Below, piece by piece: positions 1-11,616 of a stretch of 64,000 nt of DNA. Each line of letters starts with the position of its first letter. Within the stretch, counting starts at the first letter, position 1. The notes under the pieces are model-generated. The model saw nothing but the letters and a program-made list of their open reading frames with translations, was not told the origin of the DNA and made no database searches. Source of the stretch: Saururus chinensis (Eukaryota; Streptophyta; Magnoliopsida; Piperales; Saururaceae); assembly GCA_035235625.1 (NCBI GenBank), contig CP141148.1, forward strand, positions 11,155,001 through 11,219,000, written 5' to 3'. A program made the position numbers and the translations under genes.

Positions 1-1041
1 AGGCGGCATCGTCTGCGGTGGCCGACGGTGGCCAGTGGAAATTCCTGCGTCCAGTGGAGACAATGGCGTCGCAGAAGAAGCTCTGGAGGTGGCTGCCGGA
101 GCACGGTGATGAAAGGGGACGAAGTCGACGGAACCGAAATCGGCGGAAGCTGTGACGCGAAAATGGGAAGTGTCGTCGGCGAAGCCAAAAATGGGCAGCA
201 TTCTGTTTGGACTGCGGCGGCCTTTGCGCCGATGTCGAAGTGAAAGCCAGAACGACATGGGATCTGGAGGTGTGATGGCGGAAACAAAGAAGGAAGATCG
301 GGCGGCGGCAACAGCTTAACAGGTGTAGTGGACGATCCGTCGGAAGAGAGCGCCGACCACCAGGCCAGTCTGGCAGGGAGGGTGTGGGGGAGGGCGTGGT
401 GGGGCGAACAGGGAGAGGTCGCAGGGAAAGATTAGGCTGTGGGCGGCGGATCTGGAGGTGGACGTGCCTTTCCCGTCAAGCGAAGCCGGTTCATGGAGGA
501 GGAGACATAGCCGTGGATCACGAAGCAGGTTTGGGCTAGGTCGGTGGGATGATTCACGACCAGAACAACAAGGCCGGCCGGAGAAGGAGACTGTGGAGCC
601 GGAATCACGTTCTCAGCAGCGATCGCGGCCTGGATCCTATGTGCGACTGCGGACAAAGCCAGGGAGGAGAAGAGAGCTGAGTGGAAGGTGGGTCCGGCCA
701 AAAGGGTGGGCGACGACTGAACGGGGAAGGTATCCCGGTGCTGGGCACAAGCAGCGGGCGGCAGAAGCAAGGCTGCCGGGCGGAAGGGGGCGTGAGGAGA
801 TAATTTTGCGGCAACAGCCGAACTGGATGGACAGGATGGTGCTGCGGTGGCGACCGGTGAACCAATGATTGACGGAAGGACGGCCGAGACGGACGACGGT
901 GCTGCATTTAAGGAAGCGCAAAGGATCCAACAATTGCACCTAGAGCGATCAAACTGCATCTGTGAGTACGCATCAAATTCATCACTTCAACTTGAAGTTT
1001 CAACTTTAATTGTTGTGCGCGGATGTGAAGACGATGCTTAG
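1..1041. other. GC-rich segment without a recognised gene
   Basis: This stretch is much richer in G and C than what follows, and is purine-rich with many gg/cgg words. Overlapping open frames exist on both strands (for example 432-959 minus and 458-868 plus), but they are low-complexity (Arg/Gly/Ser or Pro/Ser/Ala rich) and match no family I know, as expected for GC-rich DNA with few stop codons. A short stretch near 1083-1108 resembles one at 38348-38370, which lies at the edge of another GC-rich patch; both patches may come from one repeat family. I assign no product. Confidence 0.4.
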
Positions 1042-1640
1042 CATCAAGCTTTGTCGAATCGAACTCGTATGGTGTAATTGACTCATGGCGGAAGAAGGTG
1101 GGAGGAATATAAATGAAGAAAATATATATAAAAAATGTACAAAGAAAATTATTAAATAATAATATAAAATAATTAAATTTTAATTTGTGTACTCTTGATC
1201 ACTGCTACTCTACAATTAAGCGCGTTAATATTAATATTATTAAAAAATTTAATTGGAATAGACTTTTAATTAGAATAAGCCTCTAACATAAGTTTAAGCC
1301 TAATAAAATTTTAATTATTTTAAAATATAATTATTAATAAATAAATTTTAATTATACTAAAAGTAGACATAACCTAGACGATTCATAACAACATTATCAA
1401 GGAAAATAAAAAAACTCTATTAATTACATAAACTCTTCATTGCCATTTTTTGGATGCCTAAATATACGTGTAAATAGTTTAAAAAACAGGGAGTACTTTT
1501 GATGCAACGTGGGTACTCAAGAGGTCAATCGGAAATGAAAAAAAAAGTTTATTTACACCCAACACTAGAAATAGCAAAATACTCCATAACTTTATCTACA
1601 CAGAACAGCCAAAAACAAAAATGAAAAAAAAAAAGTCTGT
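1042..1640. other. AT-rich spacer, nothing recognised
   Basis: AT-rich DNA with many homopolymer runs and no open frame of note. No RNA gene or repeat with clear ends was seen. Confidence 0.5.
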
Positions 1641-1643
1641 TTA

Positions 1644-1820
1644 GCTTGACCGGATTCCATGATTAGCGTTTCTGAGCATGGACATAAGGTTAATAGCATG
1701 GTACATAGAGGCCTAATATAGTACATTGCTATATAGAAGGGTCATAGTAGATGTACTATGTTAGGTCCCTATGTAACATGCCAGGACCCTATATACCAGG
1801 TCATAAAGCCCGGTCAAGAG
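1644..1820. mobile_element. possible small MITE with TTGACCGG inverted ends
   Basis: The segment starts with GCTTGACCGG and its far end is the inverted form (CCGGTCAAGAG), giving an exact 8-bp inverted core. In between are repeated, partly palindromic words (tacatag, ctatatag, aggtccctat). An A-rich run follows at once and then the truncated end of the RLP pseudogene. I found no target duplication, so family and ends are tentative. Confidence 0.3.
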
Positions 1821-1854
1821 CACATTTTCCCAAAAAAAAAAAAAAACCTATTGT

Positions 1855-4102
1855 CTAAGGACGACCAAAACAATATAGTTCGAAAGTAAAATCTAACATA
1901 AAGGTACGAGGCATTGATCCTGATAACTGGTTCATTGCCAAATCTAAGACTCGAAGAGAACCATGGTTTCCAAGCTCCGGAGGTATCTTCCCCAAGAAGC
2001 AATTTGATCTCAAACGAAGCACTCGAAGAACAGGGAAGCTTTCTCCCATCCACGCAGAAATATTTCCAGAGAGCTTGTTTCCGCCAACGTCAAGAGTTTC
2101 TAATCGTGAACAATTGATTATTGATGAAGGCAGCATACCAGACAAATTATTATCACTTAGGTGCAATGACTGAAGCCAATAAAGATTCCCCAATGACGGA
2201 GGTATCCGGCCAAATAAGTGATTCCCACTCAAATCAAGTGCTTCAAGGTCAGTACAATTACCCATGTTAAATGGTATTTCGCCAGTCAGATTGTTCTGAG
2301 AGAGATCGAGTGTCCAAATCCAAATTACCCTTTCACATAATAAAGGTATTGTGCCAGTTATGTTGTTATTGGATGCAAGAAAGGCGCGACTTCGAACAAA
2401 GCTCGGTGGAATAGAACTGTTAAACTGATTGTTGGATATATCAACCAACCAATAAGAATTTAAAAAAGAAGGAATTGGCCCCGAAAATTTGTTCAAGCTT
2501 AAATCAATAACTGCAAAACAGAGGAGGGTGCTGATCTTTAGGGAATTGACCTTCAATTTTGTTTTTGCTAAGATACAAGTGGCGTAGTCCAGGAATTATA
2601 TTAGAAAACCATTCCGGTAGTTTGCCACTAATGGATGTATTAGAGAGACCTAAATAAAATAATCTAGTTTGTGTTTTAAGCCAAGAAGGGAACTCAGATC
2701 CAATGTAGCATGATCTAAGAGAAAGACATTCCAGTTGAAAAGGAGGAACCCAATTAGATGGAAGTTGAATCTCCAAGGAAGTTGATGACAGGACTAGTGT
2801 CTTCAATTTGGACATGCTTTTCAAATGATCTTCAATTACTCGTCCATGTAGAAAATTACTAGAAAGACGAAGGTCATTCAGGTTAGATAGTTTTCCTAAA
2901 CAGCCTGGAATGGTGCCTCTTAGCAGCGTCTCACCAAGATAAAGAGATTCCAATTTGCTGAGGAGACACAAAGAATCAGGTAAGTAACCCCCAATCCTGT
3001 TACCCGACAAACCCAAAATCCTCAAATTATATAGTTCACGGATCCCAAAAGGGATGACACCAGTAATATTTCCATTATATGAAAAATCAAGCTCCTCAAG
3101 GGAAGTGATATTATAATCAGAAATTGGCAACTCTCCATATAACCCACTCCCCTGCATCTCTAACACTCTAATTTTGGTCCAGCCACTGGCGAAAAGCTTT
3201 GAAACATTTCCCTCGATCAAGTTAGAACTCAATCTAAGTTCTTCCAAGTTGGGTTGTTCTGAGAACTTGGAAGTAATTAACCCTTCAATCCTATTGGAAG
3301 AGGCATCAACCGATAAAAGGGTACTGATATTTGCGAGCCATAAAATCAGAGATGACCCATTGAGTTTGTTGGAGGAGATATCAATGACCCTAAGAGATGA
3401 AGAATTTGAAACGGGAAGCGGGCGGGAAACACCTTGAAGATCACAGTCTTGCAAATGCAACTCATTTAGGGAGGGAAGGGAACTGAACACACTCATCCAT
3501 TCATGACTAGCTGCGGAAAGGTTCACCGAGTTCATGTTCAGAAACTTTAAGGAGTACAAGTTGGACACCCAATGGAGGCTATCTACATAGAGGCTATCTA
3601 TAATGGTATTCTGGTTTGAGAAATCCATGATCTCAATTCTAGAGAGGTTCCCAAGATGCCGTGGAACTACTCCGCTAAATTCTGAATTGGATAGGTTCAA
3701 ATACCTGAGTTCACGAAACGAACCAAGGAAGTTGGGGATTGAACCATTGAACAAGTTAAAACTTAAATCCAAATATTGAAGATGTTTTAGCTCCAGCAAA
3801 GTCGGGTCCAAGTGACCACCAAGACTCCGGCAGAGCCGTTGTTCATCAACACATCGATTACTGAGGTCAAGTTTAATGACATACCCGGTTTCATTATGGC
3901 AGGTGATTCCTCTCCATTTGCAGCACTCTGGACATTCACTCCAAGACTGTAGAACGTTGGATTCGTCCAAGAGGCTGATTCTGACCTTGAGCAAGGCTTC
4001 TCGCTCTGATGGTCTGCATTGAATAGCTATAGTGCAAAGGATCGCATGAACAACAATGAGAACCCCTAGAATGACGCGGTTGTAAGAACAGCAGAACTCC
4101 AT
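1855..4102 (-). pseudogene. LRR receptor-like protein, copy 1 (frameshifted, C-terminus missing)
   Basis: This is a Cf/EIX-type receptor-like protein, a class of plasma-membrane immune or developmental receptors without a kinase. The ATG at 4102-4100 opens a 532-residue frame. It has a hydrophobic signal peptide (about residues 8-28), an N-terminal LRR cap (SEREALL; the CPECCKWRGITC cysteine pair) and many plant LRRs (LxxLxLSxNxxxGxIPxxL). The frame ends at 2504. Relative to copy 2 (38746-40929), about one extra base near 2513-2522 shifts the reading, and LRRs continue in another frame (2556-1855). Similarity to copy 2 stops near 1898, just after SMPRTF, so the last LRRs, juxtamembrane region, transmembrane helix and tail are missing. 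The coding part is intronless, as usual in the family. A normal protein would be roughly 950 residues. It is very unlikely to make a working receptor. Confidence 0.88.
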
Positions 4103-4147
4103 TTAGACCACAAGTGTAGTTGCCCATTTACCGGAATTCTACTTGCC

Positions 4148-4158
4148 TCATTTATAGA
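4148..4158 (-). promoter_or_regulatory. TATA-like box upstream of RLP copy 1
   Basis: On the minus strand CTATAAATG lies about 50 bp upstream of the RLP start codon at 4102. The spacing would suit a short 5' leader. This is a sequence match only; no transcript evidence is available here. Confidence 0.35.
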
Positions 4159-4189
4159 TTGAATATTACGTTCTTAACACGTTGTGCAT

Positions 4190-4490
4190 AGGTTATGAAC
4201 TTATGATATAGACTCTTGGCTGGATTAGAAGAAAATGCCATAGACTATCCTTATTCACACGTATACTTTGAGCCAAGGCTGGAGCTGGAAGCTGGAGCCA
4301 CTCTCTTATCTAGTCACACGCCAAGTCATCGGGAACAGACTTTTAAATACGTCTTCCCCAGTCAGTCTCAGCGTGTAAGAATGAGAACCAAAAAATAATT
4401 TGTACGAAATGTGAAACCCAAAAAATAATTTGTCCAATTTGTAAAAATATCTTACCAAAACCATAAAAATTAAAATTAACTTGCAAAAAA
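4190..4490. repeat. RLP-upstream repeat, founding copy beside RLP copy 1
   Basis: The sequence directly upstream of RLP copy 1 (starts near tatgaacttatgatatagac and runs past the duplicated aaaaaataatttgt words) recurs at 13362-13650, 17264-17520, 18575-18645, 20556-20850 and 40945-41060. Here, and in the copy beside RLP copy 2, it abuts coding sequence; the others stand alone. It thus marks the promoter-proximal part of an RLP unit that was amplified. A small open frame (4216-4398) inside it is not convincing. Confidence 0.75.
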
Positions 4491-4981
4491 CTGAAAATAA
4501 CCTATCTAAAACACAAATTTTGCGAAACTTTTGAAATTATGAAAATTTAGTGAAATAAGCAAATTTCAAAATAAATTTCTGTCCATGCCCATTTTTCTAA
4601 AAATAGAGATCATTTGGTTATATTAAAAGATTTTAGGCCTCTAGGTTTTATGGGTATAAAAAAAGTTGCTAAATTTTTTATAAAGATAGGACTCGTATTT
4701 GGGTATGGGGCCTGAATACGGGACCTTTACTTGTGGCGTACCATTTGATCCCTGGGCCCCTACAGGCTACATGAGTAAATTGATTAACAAAAAATTGATT
4801 TTGATAAAATAATTTAAAATAACATATATTTAAATTCCCAATTAACATCTCATGCTCCTCATCCTTGCATTTACTAAATTACCCTTTAAATTTACCTTAA
4901 ACTCTGCCATTGTGTCTTGCAATGTTGAACCAAAGCCCGGATTAAGGAGAATGGTTGTATCCGGTTGACAATCAACAATAA
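4491..4981. other. AT-rich spacer before the MULE
   Basis: AT-rich with no coding sequence recognised. It was contiguous with 12024 onward before the MULE inserted. Confidence 0.5.
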
Positions 4982-4990
4982 TTTTTTTTA
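4982..4990. repeat. MULE target-site duplication, left
   Basis: Eight T then A, matching exactly 12015-12023. Nine bp is the usual Mutator target duplication. The low complexity of this 9-mer lowers its weight, but it sits exactly at both TIR ends. Confidence 0.8.
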
Positions 4991-5384
4991 GGGAAAATTA
5001 TTAAAATAATAATAAAAAAAATATTTACCAAAATATACCACTTTGGGAAATATTTCCCAAAGTGGTGTTCATTTTGGCCACGTAGGCGCCAGCTAAGCAG
5101 CTGGCGCCAGCGTGGCTTTTTTTTTTAAGTTGATTTCGTCGATTAGAACGACGAAATTAGCTTTAATACAATTTCGTCATTCTAAATAACGAAACCTTTT
5201 ATTACTTGACCCGGTTTCGTTGTTCAGAACGACGAAATCAACTTAAGCTGATTTCGTCGTTCTGAACGATGAAACTGCCACACTTGGCTAATTTCAACCT
5301 TTGGTCGCGGAACAACACTGATTTCGTCATTCTGAACGACGAAATCAACTTAAGTTGATTTTGTCGTTCTGAACGACGAAATCA
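4991..5384 (+). repeat. MULE left terminal inverted repeat
   Basis: Inverted match to 11617-12014. It contains a perfect 28-bp palindrome (5038-5065), a GGCGCCAGCT/AGCTGGCGCC hairpin (5085-5108), and six partly decayed hairpins built on GATTTCGTCGTTC/GAACGACGAAATC (about 5133-5157, 5171-5194, 5215-5238, 5250-5275, 5320-5345 and 5358-5383). Confidence 0.93.
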
Positions 5385-6135
5385 TCGTGCTTATACTTCC
5401 CAATCCACTCTGCCTCCAGTCGCCTCAGTGAACTGCTCTGCGCTCCGCCTCCGTCGAGCGATCCACCGCCCGCCTCTGCCGACATCCGGCCCGTCGCCGA
5501 CGTCCCGCCCGCCGTCGCCACCGTCCAGCCACCGCCGCCGCCGCCCAGGTCCAGCCCATCCGCTACCCGCGTCCAGCCCGCTCCAGTGCAGTTTTCTGGT
5601 GCGAACTTTTGCCTTCTTTTTTTTTTAGTCTCTTTTTTCAATCGTTGTAAAGGATCTTTTGTATGTTAAATTGAAGTAATTTATCTTTTGTATGCTATAT
5701 TGAATAAATTTGAAGTTTTAATTGTACCATCATTGTGCCCTAGTTTTAAAAGTATTGTTCTCAGTCGTTTTGTGTGTTTTTTTGTTTAAGATTATTGAAT
5801 TGAGATGAATTTTTAATTAATGAGTTTTTATTTGTTAAGATGCCAAGTCTCTCAAATTTTGGAAAATGAGGAGGATTTGAGTTTTTGAACATGCTTTTTT
5901 TACAGCTTATATGATTTGTGACATTGCATGTGTTATTGCATTAATTGTGTAATTTTATTAATTAGAAAATTTACTCATTAATATATAGTATTAATGATAT
6001 GCTTATATACTTGGTAAAGCTATTAGTTTCTATGCGTATATATTTTGAAAATATATTTGTTATGGTAGATATTAGTATTAGTTTGCTTAATCTAATATTA
6101 ATTTAATTTATTATTTATGAATTAATTGAATAGAA
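5385..6135 (+). other. MULE 5' leader region
   Basis: A C-rich block (5400-5600, rich in ccg and cgcc) is followed by T-rich DNA up to the transposase ATG. It probably holds the promoter, untranslated leader and perhaps a leader intron. No coding sequence is recognised; the short frames across the C-rich block are low-complexity. Confidence 0.5.
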
Positions 6136-8982
6136 ATGGCAGAAGAAATGGTTAGTTTTTTTATTAACTATGACGGACGCATAGAAGGATTATTAATGAA
6201 GAAACCGTCTACATTTGATGAATTTGAGATGCACGTAGCAAATAAGGTTGGGTTGGATCGAAGAAGATGGAAAATTACTATCAAATGTAATCTTCCGTCA
6301 TATAGATCGAGGATGACACTAATGTGCATATATGATGATGCATCAATGAGTTTTATGTTTCACCACTCGCGTCACATAATTTCTTTCGAGTTATTTCTCG
6401 AAAAAGAGGCCCGAGCAACTAGTGAAAGGTGAAGTAGTTCACATAGGAGCTCTCACAGAAGCTCACAAAGGAGCTCAGATAGAAATGTGAACAATGAAAG
6501 TCATATGTAAGTACCAGTGGACGACGAAGAAGAGGAAAATTTATCTATGACAGTAGCTTCAAATGAACGTCATAGGTCGTCTGCCCCTATTTACGATAGA
6601 AGTGGACCTACTTGGAGGTAAGGGTTGATTTAGTTGTGAATACGTTTCAATCTTATTATCCTTTAATAAAAATACGTTTAGCTAAATTTTGAGATTTTGT
6701 GTGTAATATGGAAGGTCCACGATGCATGCACACGAGCCATTTAGCATTCAAATGTCTCAAGGTGGTGCATGGTATGAAACTCAAAGTTCGATGGGCCTTC
6801 ATTACCCCTACACGTATGTTGGTCATACCGATGCTGGACCATCTAATCAGAGGTGAAATATATATTTATAAATGAATTCAACTTTTTTAGGCTTACGAAA
6901 TTTAATACATATGCGATGTTTATATGTAGGGGGGGATATGTCTACGGTGAAGATATTGATGAAAATGAGGATAATGAAGATGAAGATAATATTGACGAAG
7001 TAAGTGGAGAAGATTTTGATATGAATGTAGAAGGGGTTAGAGGTGAAGAAAGTGCTCAACAGATGGTTGACGGCGAGGGGGATGATGCGGTAGACAATGC
7101 CATTGCTGGGAATGATATGAATGTAGATGTTGAAGAGCCGCCGTACTGTGAAGTGGAGCCACTTTATGCACACATCACAGATGAGGAGATAGATGCGGCA
7201 GTGAATTCTACAATGGATTTGGACCAACAAAATGAAGATGAGTTATACGTTGGCCGCATCTTTGAGAATAAAGAAGCATTTGTTACAGCCTTGCAAGAGT
7301 TTTCCATTCAAAATCATGTCGAATACAAGGTTGTACAAACAAATCCGGCGGAGTGTACAGTGAAGTGCATTAATAGCACTTGCCCTTGGAGAGTGCATGG
7401 CTCAATCAAAAGGGGTGGTGGGTCCTTTAAATTGTAGACGTACAAAGGTGACTACACATGTCGGAATGCCCAGCTTAGCACAGATCATAGGCAGTGTAGT
7501 GCCTCCTTTATTTCGAAGGTCATAATGCCCGCTATCCAAGCCGAATTAACTCTTACACCAGGGGATATTATTCAAAGAATGAAGGAGAAGTATCATGTTG
7601 ACATATCTTATAAGAAAGCATGGGCAGCAAGGAATATGGCGATCAAGGCCATTTATGGCGATTGGGTAGAATCATATAAATTGTTGCCAATGTACCTAAG
7701 GGTGGTGCAAGAAGCCAATCCTGACACCTACTACCACTTAGAGGATGATGTAGTACCTCGTGCAGATGGTGGCACTTGTAGGAGATTTAGACGGTTGTTT
7801 TGGGCGTTTGGGCCGTCTATAGCTGGGTTTCGACATTGCATCCCTGTGATTGGCGTTGATGCCACTCACTTATATGGCAGATATCCTGGTGCTCTTATGG
7901 CTGCAACGGCTACAGATGGAAATAATGGGTTATTTCCTCTTGCATTTGGGCTTGTCGGGAAGGAAGACGGAGACAATTGGAAATGGTTTCTAATGGAATT
8001 GAGGGATCATGTACTGATGTACATGACGAACATCGTCATTATTTCAGATCGACATAAGGGGCTTCAGAAGGCAGTGCCTGATGTTCTTCTAGAGCCGGAT
8101 TACCACCATCATTATTGCATCCGTCACATAAAAGCAAATTTTAAGGAGTTCAAAAATGATACACTAACGGACTTGATTGGGGCAGCAACTTGTGCACTCA
8201 CAGTAGAAAAGTTTGATGTTAAAATGGACTTGATTGGTCAAGAGAGTCCTAGGGTAAAACATCTCCTCTTAGGAGGAGAATTGCATCCTGCACAATGGTC
8301 CCTTGCACACGGTGGTTTTATGACATTTGGCATGATGACTACAAATATGGCTGAAAGTTTAAATAGCGTCTTGAAGGGGGCATGGGGGTTACCCATGCAG
8401 GCTTTAGTGTCAGCTATCTTTTATCAGCTCATAAAATTTTTTGTTAAACGGTCTTCTGCCGCCTCTACCATAGCCACCCCATATATTCCTAGAGTGGAAG
8501 CCATATTGAGAGAGCAAACAAGAAAAATTGGGGAGTATATAGTTAATAGGATCAACAGGAGTCAGTACGAAGTGACATCAATTCGTGCCGGCAAGGTTAT
8601 GGTAAATGCTGCAATGCATACTTGTACATGCAACATCCCTCAGGTTTATGGTTATCCTTGCTCGCGCCTTATCGCCGTGTGGGCAAAGTGGCGGGAGCCA
8701 ATCCATGCATCACTGTTTTACACATCTTCTACTTATAGAAATGTGTACTCCGCAGAATTTTATTCTCCTCGTGGTCGGGAGTATTGGGAGAGGGATATAC
8801 CGTTTGTGTTATACCCACCGATAGCAACAAGGCAACCCGGTTGCCCACGGTTTGTTCGCATTAGGAATACTATTGACCGCAGAACAATGGAAAGAGATGG
8901 TAGAGGAGGATATAAATGCGGGAGGTGTAAACAAAGTGGGCATAATAGTAAATCATGTAGAAACCCTCCTGTTGATTGGTAA
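6136..8982 (+). pseudogene. MULE transposase (MURA-like), three exons, three in-frame stops
   Basis: It would cut and join the element ends in the nucleus. A consistent exon model is 6136-6617, 6715-6852 and 6930-8982, with GT-AG introns and kept phase. The N-terminus (MAEEMVSFFINYDGRIEG) is the PB1-like domain of plant MULEs; an acidic linker and a MuDR DNA-binding region (CTVKCINSTCPWRVHGS) follow. The DDE core, numbered from Met 7525, has D112 (GVDATHL), D175 (ISDRHKGL) and E277 (NMAESLN). Next come a SWIM-like finger (CTCN...PCSR, with Arg381 where His is usual) and a CCHC knuckle (CGRCKQSGHNSKSC). In-frame stops: TGA 6430-6432, TAA 6508-6510 (the latter overlaps a GTAAGT that could be an alternative donor) and TAG 7435-7437. 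Full length would be about 890 residues, normal for the family. Confidence 0.92.
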
Positions 8983-9078
8983 ACATATAATCAACCTCTG
9001 TATTTATTATATTTTTTTAGTTATGTACGCATGTATTCCTTACGATTAATGATATGATCTTCATCTTCCACAGATCAT

Positions 9079-11365
9079 ATGGATCATGCAGAGCCTTGTT
9101 ACGGGCCAGGCCCGAGTGACGCTTCTTTACTCGTAGAGCAGGAGTCACATAGGTCTGCTGCTATTTGGAGAGGAGAGGTATGATAACTAAAAATAAAATT
9201 TGTTTTATTTTTTTTTGGTTGATATAGTACAACATGTTATAATTTTAAAATTTATTATAGGACCTCGGGTGCCTTGAGTGCACCGAACATTTTAAATATC
9301 TCCGCCATTGGCCTATAGATGAGCGTATATTACCTTATATCGAGCGAGCGGGATTCGGCCATTTCATTCATCTACAGTATGTTCGTCTCAATCGGCCTCT
9401 ATTGACAGCTCTTGTTGAGAGATGGAGGAGGGAGACACAGACGTTTCATTTGTCATATGGAGAGATGTCAATCACGCTCATGGATGTGGCAGTTCTATTA
9501 GGACTCCATATTGATAGACGTCCGGTGATAGGCACGACAGGAGGAGCTCATATGGATATATTAGTTAGACTTCTTGGTAGAGCTCCTCCTCCTACAGTGA
9601 TGCGTGGTAGCTGAGTGAGCCTACGATGGCTCTTACAGGAGTTTCGTGAGCTCCCAGCCGATGCTACAGAGATAGTTATCGAGCAGCATGCACGAGCCTA
9701 TATATTGCATTTACTTGGAGCCACCATATTTACGGATACCACGAGCAGCCACGTGCATGTTTCGTATCTCTCTCTCCTTGCCGGCTTTGACATGGCTGAC
9801 ACTTATTCATGGGGTAGTGCTACTCTCGCATTCTTATACCGAGAGTTAGGAATGGCATGCCAGGCCATGACCTTGGGGATTGCGGGTTGTTTGACTCTTC
9901 TTCAGGTAAATAAATGTGTAACTTTACTTGGAGTTTTAGTCACGTATAATTTTTTACTTCTAATATTTGTTATCACTATTTTATGACATAGTTATGGTCG
10001 TGGGAGCACTTACACGTCGGCCGACCAACTGCTGAGATGGGTCACTTGGTCGAGGGTGCTCCATTAGGGGCAAGGTAGGTTGTATTTATGTTTACCACAT
10101 TACTTTTTAAGCAACGTTTTATGAACATATGTTGAACTCATTTCTTAAATTTAACTCCTTAAGGTGGAATGTTCGGAAGAAGAGAACCGAAAATCCACAA
10201 GGAGTCCTCCGTTTGTATAGAGGGGAGTTAGACCACCAGCGGCCATACTAGGTAATTTTATTACCGTGTTGAACTTTTTTATGTAATAATTTTAAAAAGT
10301 TTTGTCGTGATTTAAACTAACTTATCTTTATATATTATATAGATTATTTGGCAGCCGTACTCGGAGGACTTGTTGGCTGTGATACCTCCACTCTGCACTG
10401 ACGGTCGAGAGGTGTGGCTTTCTCGAACCCCTCTCACATGTTATGAGATTATAGAGATGTATGTGCCAGATCGTGTAATGCTCCAGTTTAACCTGGAGCA
10501 AGGGGTCCCACCTTCTACTGTCGAGTTTGTCCATTGTATCACTCGACAGGGCCGCCATATTACCGACTGGGCTATATATCATGCGTCGTATATTGCTCGA
10601 TGAGAGGATAGGAGAGCCACTATTATTAGAGGGGAGTTGGCTACGACATTGCGAGATGTTCGTAGTACTTATATGCACTGGTATTTACCGATTACACGGC
10701 GATATATTTTACATCGCGATGATGTAGAGGAGATGACATATCAGCCTAGGGGAGCATCTGAGGCAGCTCTAGTAAGTATAACTTTGTTAATTAAGGCATA
10801 TATTATTTTCTTATTTCATTTTAATTATTTATCTAATATTTAATTTATTTTTTTATAGCTTCGTCAGATTCGACATACTAATGCGTATTTGAGTGATGCA
10901 CTTGTCACCTGTACTTCGCACGAGGACTTAGCAGCAACATGTGAGTCAGTGATTAGAGCGTCTAATGATGTCCTTCGTAGCTTGCCACTACTTCATTCGG
11001 TGATCACAGATGTTCATCGAGATTATCCTGTCGACAAGGCCGCTCAGACGCAGCCGATGCACTCTTCATGCCCTGATATTCCATCATCATCAGCAGCATA
11101 TAGCTCTCCTCCAGGTTCATCATTTCCAGACACTACACATGTCACTCAGCTAGATCCGATTTTATATTATCGACGACATCGGCCAGCTCGTATTGTACCA
11201 TCTATTACTTATGCTGAGCCGGAGCCCCAGCAGGAACCTGACATGGAGTCGCAGTCGAAGCCGGAGCCCGAGCCCCAGCCCCAGTCTGAGCCAGAGCCAG
11301 AGCCACAGCCAGAGGTAGATCATGAGGAGCTCGTACACCACCGTCGAGGACGAGGTCGAGGATGA
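9079..11365 (+). pseudogene. plant mobile domain (PMD) protein carried by the MULE, six exons, three stops
   Basis: PMD (aminotransferase-like, PF10536 type) proteins occur in plant transposons and as host proteins such as MAIN and MAIL1; their role in transposition is unknown. Exon model with GT-AG borders: 9079-9177, 9261-9905, 9992-10074, 10164-10251, 10343-10771 and 10859-11365. Exon 2 holds the hallmark core (LVERWRRETQTFHL, YGEMSITLMDVAVLLGL, then SLLAGF); exon 3 has LWSWEHLHVGRP; exon 5 has WQPYSEDLL. The C-terminus is a Pro-Glu-Gln repeat tail ending in RGRGRG. In-frame stops: TGA 9612-9614, TAG 10249-10251 (at an exon end) and TGA 10601-10603. It lies about 100 bp after the transposase, same strand, as a separate gene. 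The exon borders are my inference from phase and domain continuity. Confidence 0.85.
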
Positions 11366-11433
11366 GGACGTAGGAGATTATGATATTACTTGTGATGCAT
11401 TATATTTGTTACTCGTATATGATGTACTTTACT

Positions 11434-11506
11434 TATATTTGTTATGGTGATATTCATGATAGTGATATTTGTTATGGTGATATTCGTGATAGTGATATTT
11501 GTTATG
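11434..11506 (+). repeat. 30-bp tandem repeat, about 2.5 copies
   Basis: The unit atatttgttatggtgatat and its continuation repeat with a 30-bp period just after the PMD stop, presumably in the 3' untranslated region. Confidence 0.7.
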
Positions 11507-11616
11507 GGTGGAATGAATGAAGTCGTGCATATACATCTGTGTTCTGTGTTTTGAATGAATGAATAGGGATAGGTGATAAAATTAGTTTTAAATAGTAATT
11601 TTAAAAAAATTTAATT

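Noticed and set aside
432-959. 175-codon minus-strand frame and overlapping plus-strand frames
   Set aside because: GC-rich DNA with few stops; the translations are low-complexity, overlap on both strands and match no family.
6847-7230. 127-codon minus-strand frame rich in Ile and Phe
   Set aside because: Antisense of the acidic linker of the MULE transposase.
10328-10678. 116-codon minus-strand frame
   Set aside because: Antisense shadow of PMD exon 5.
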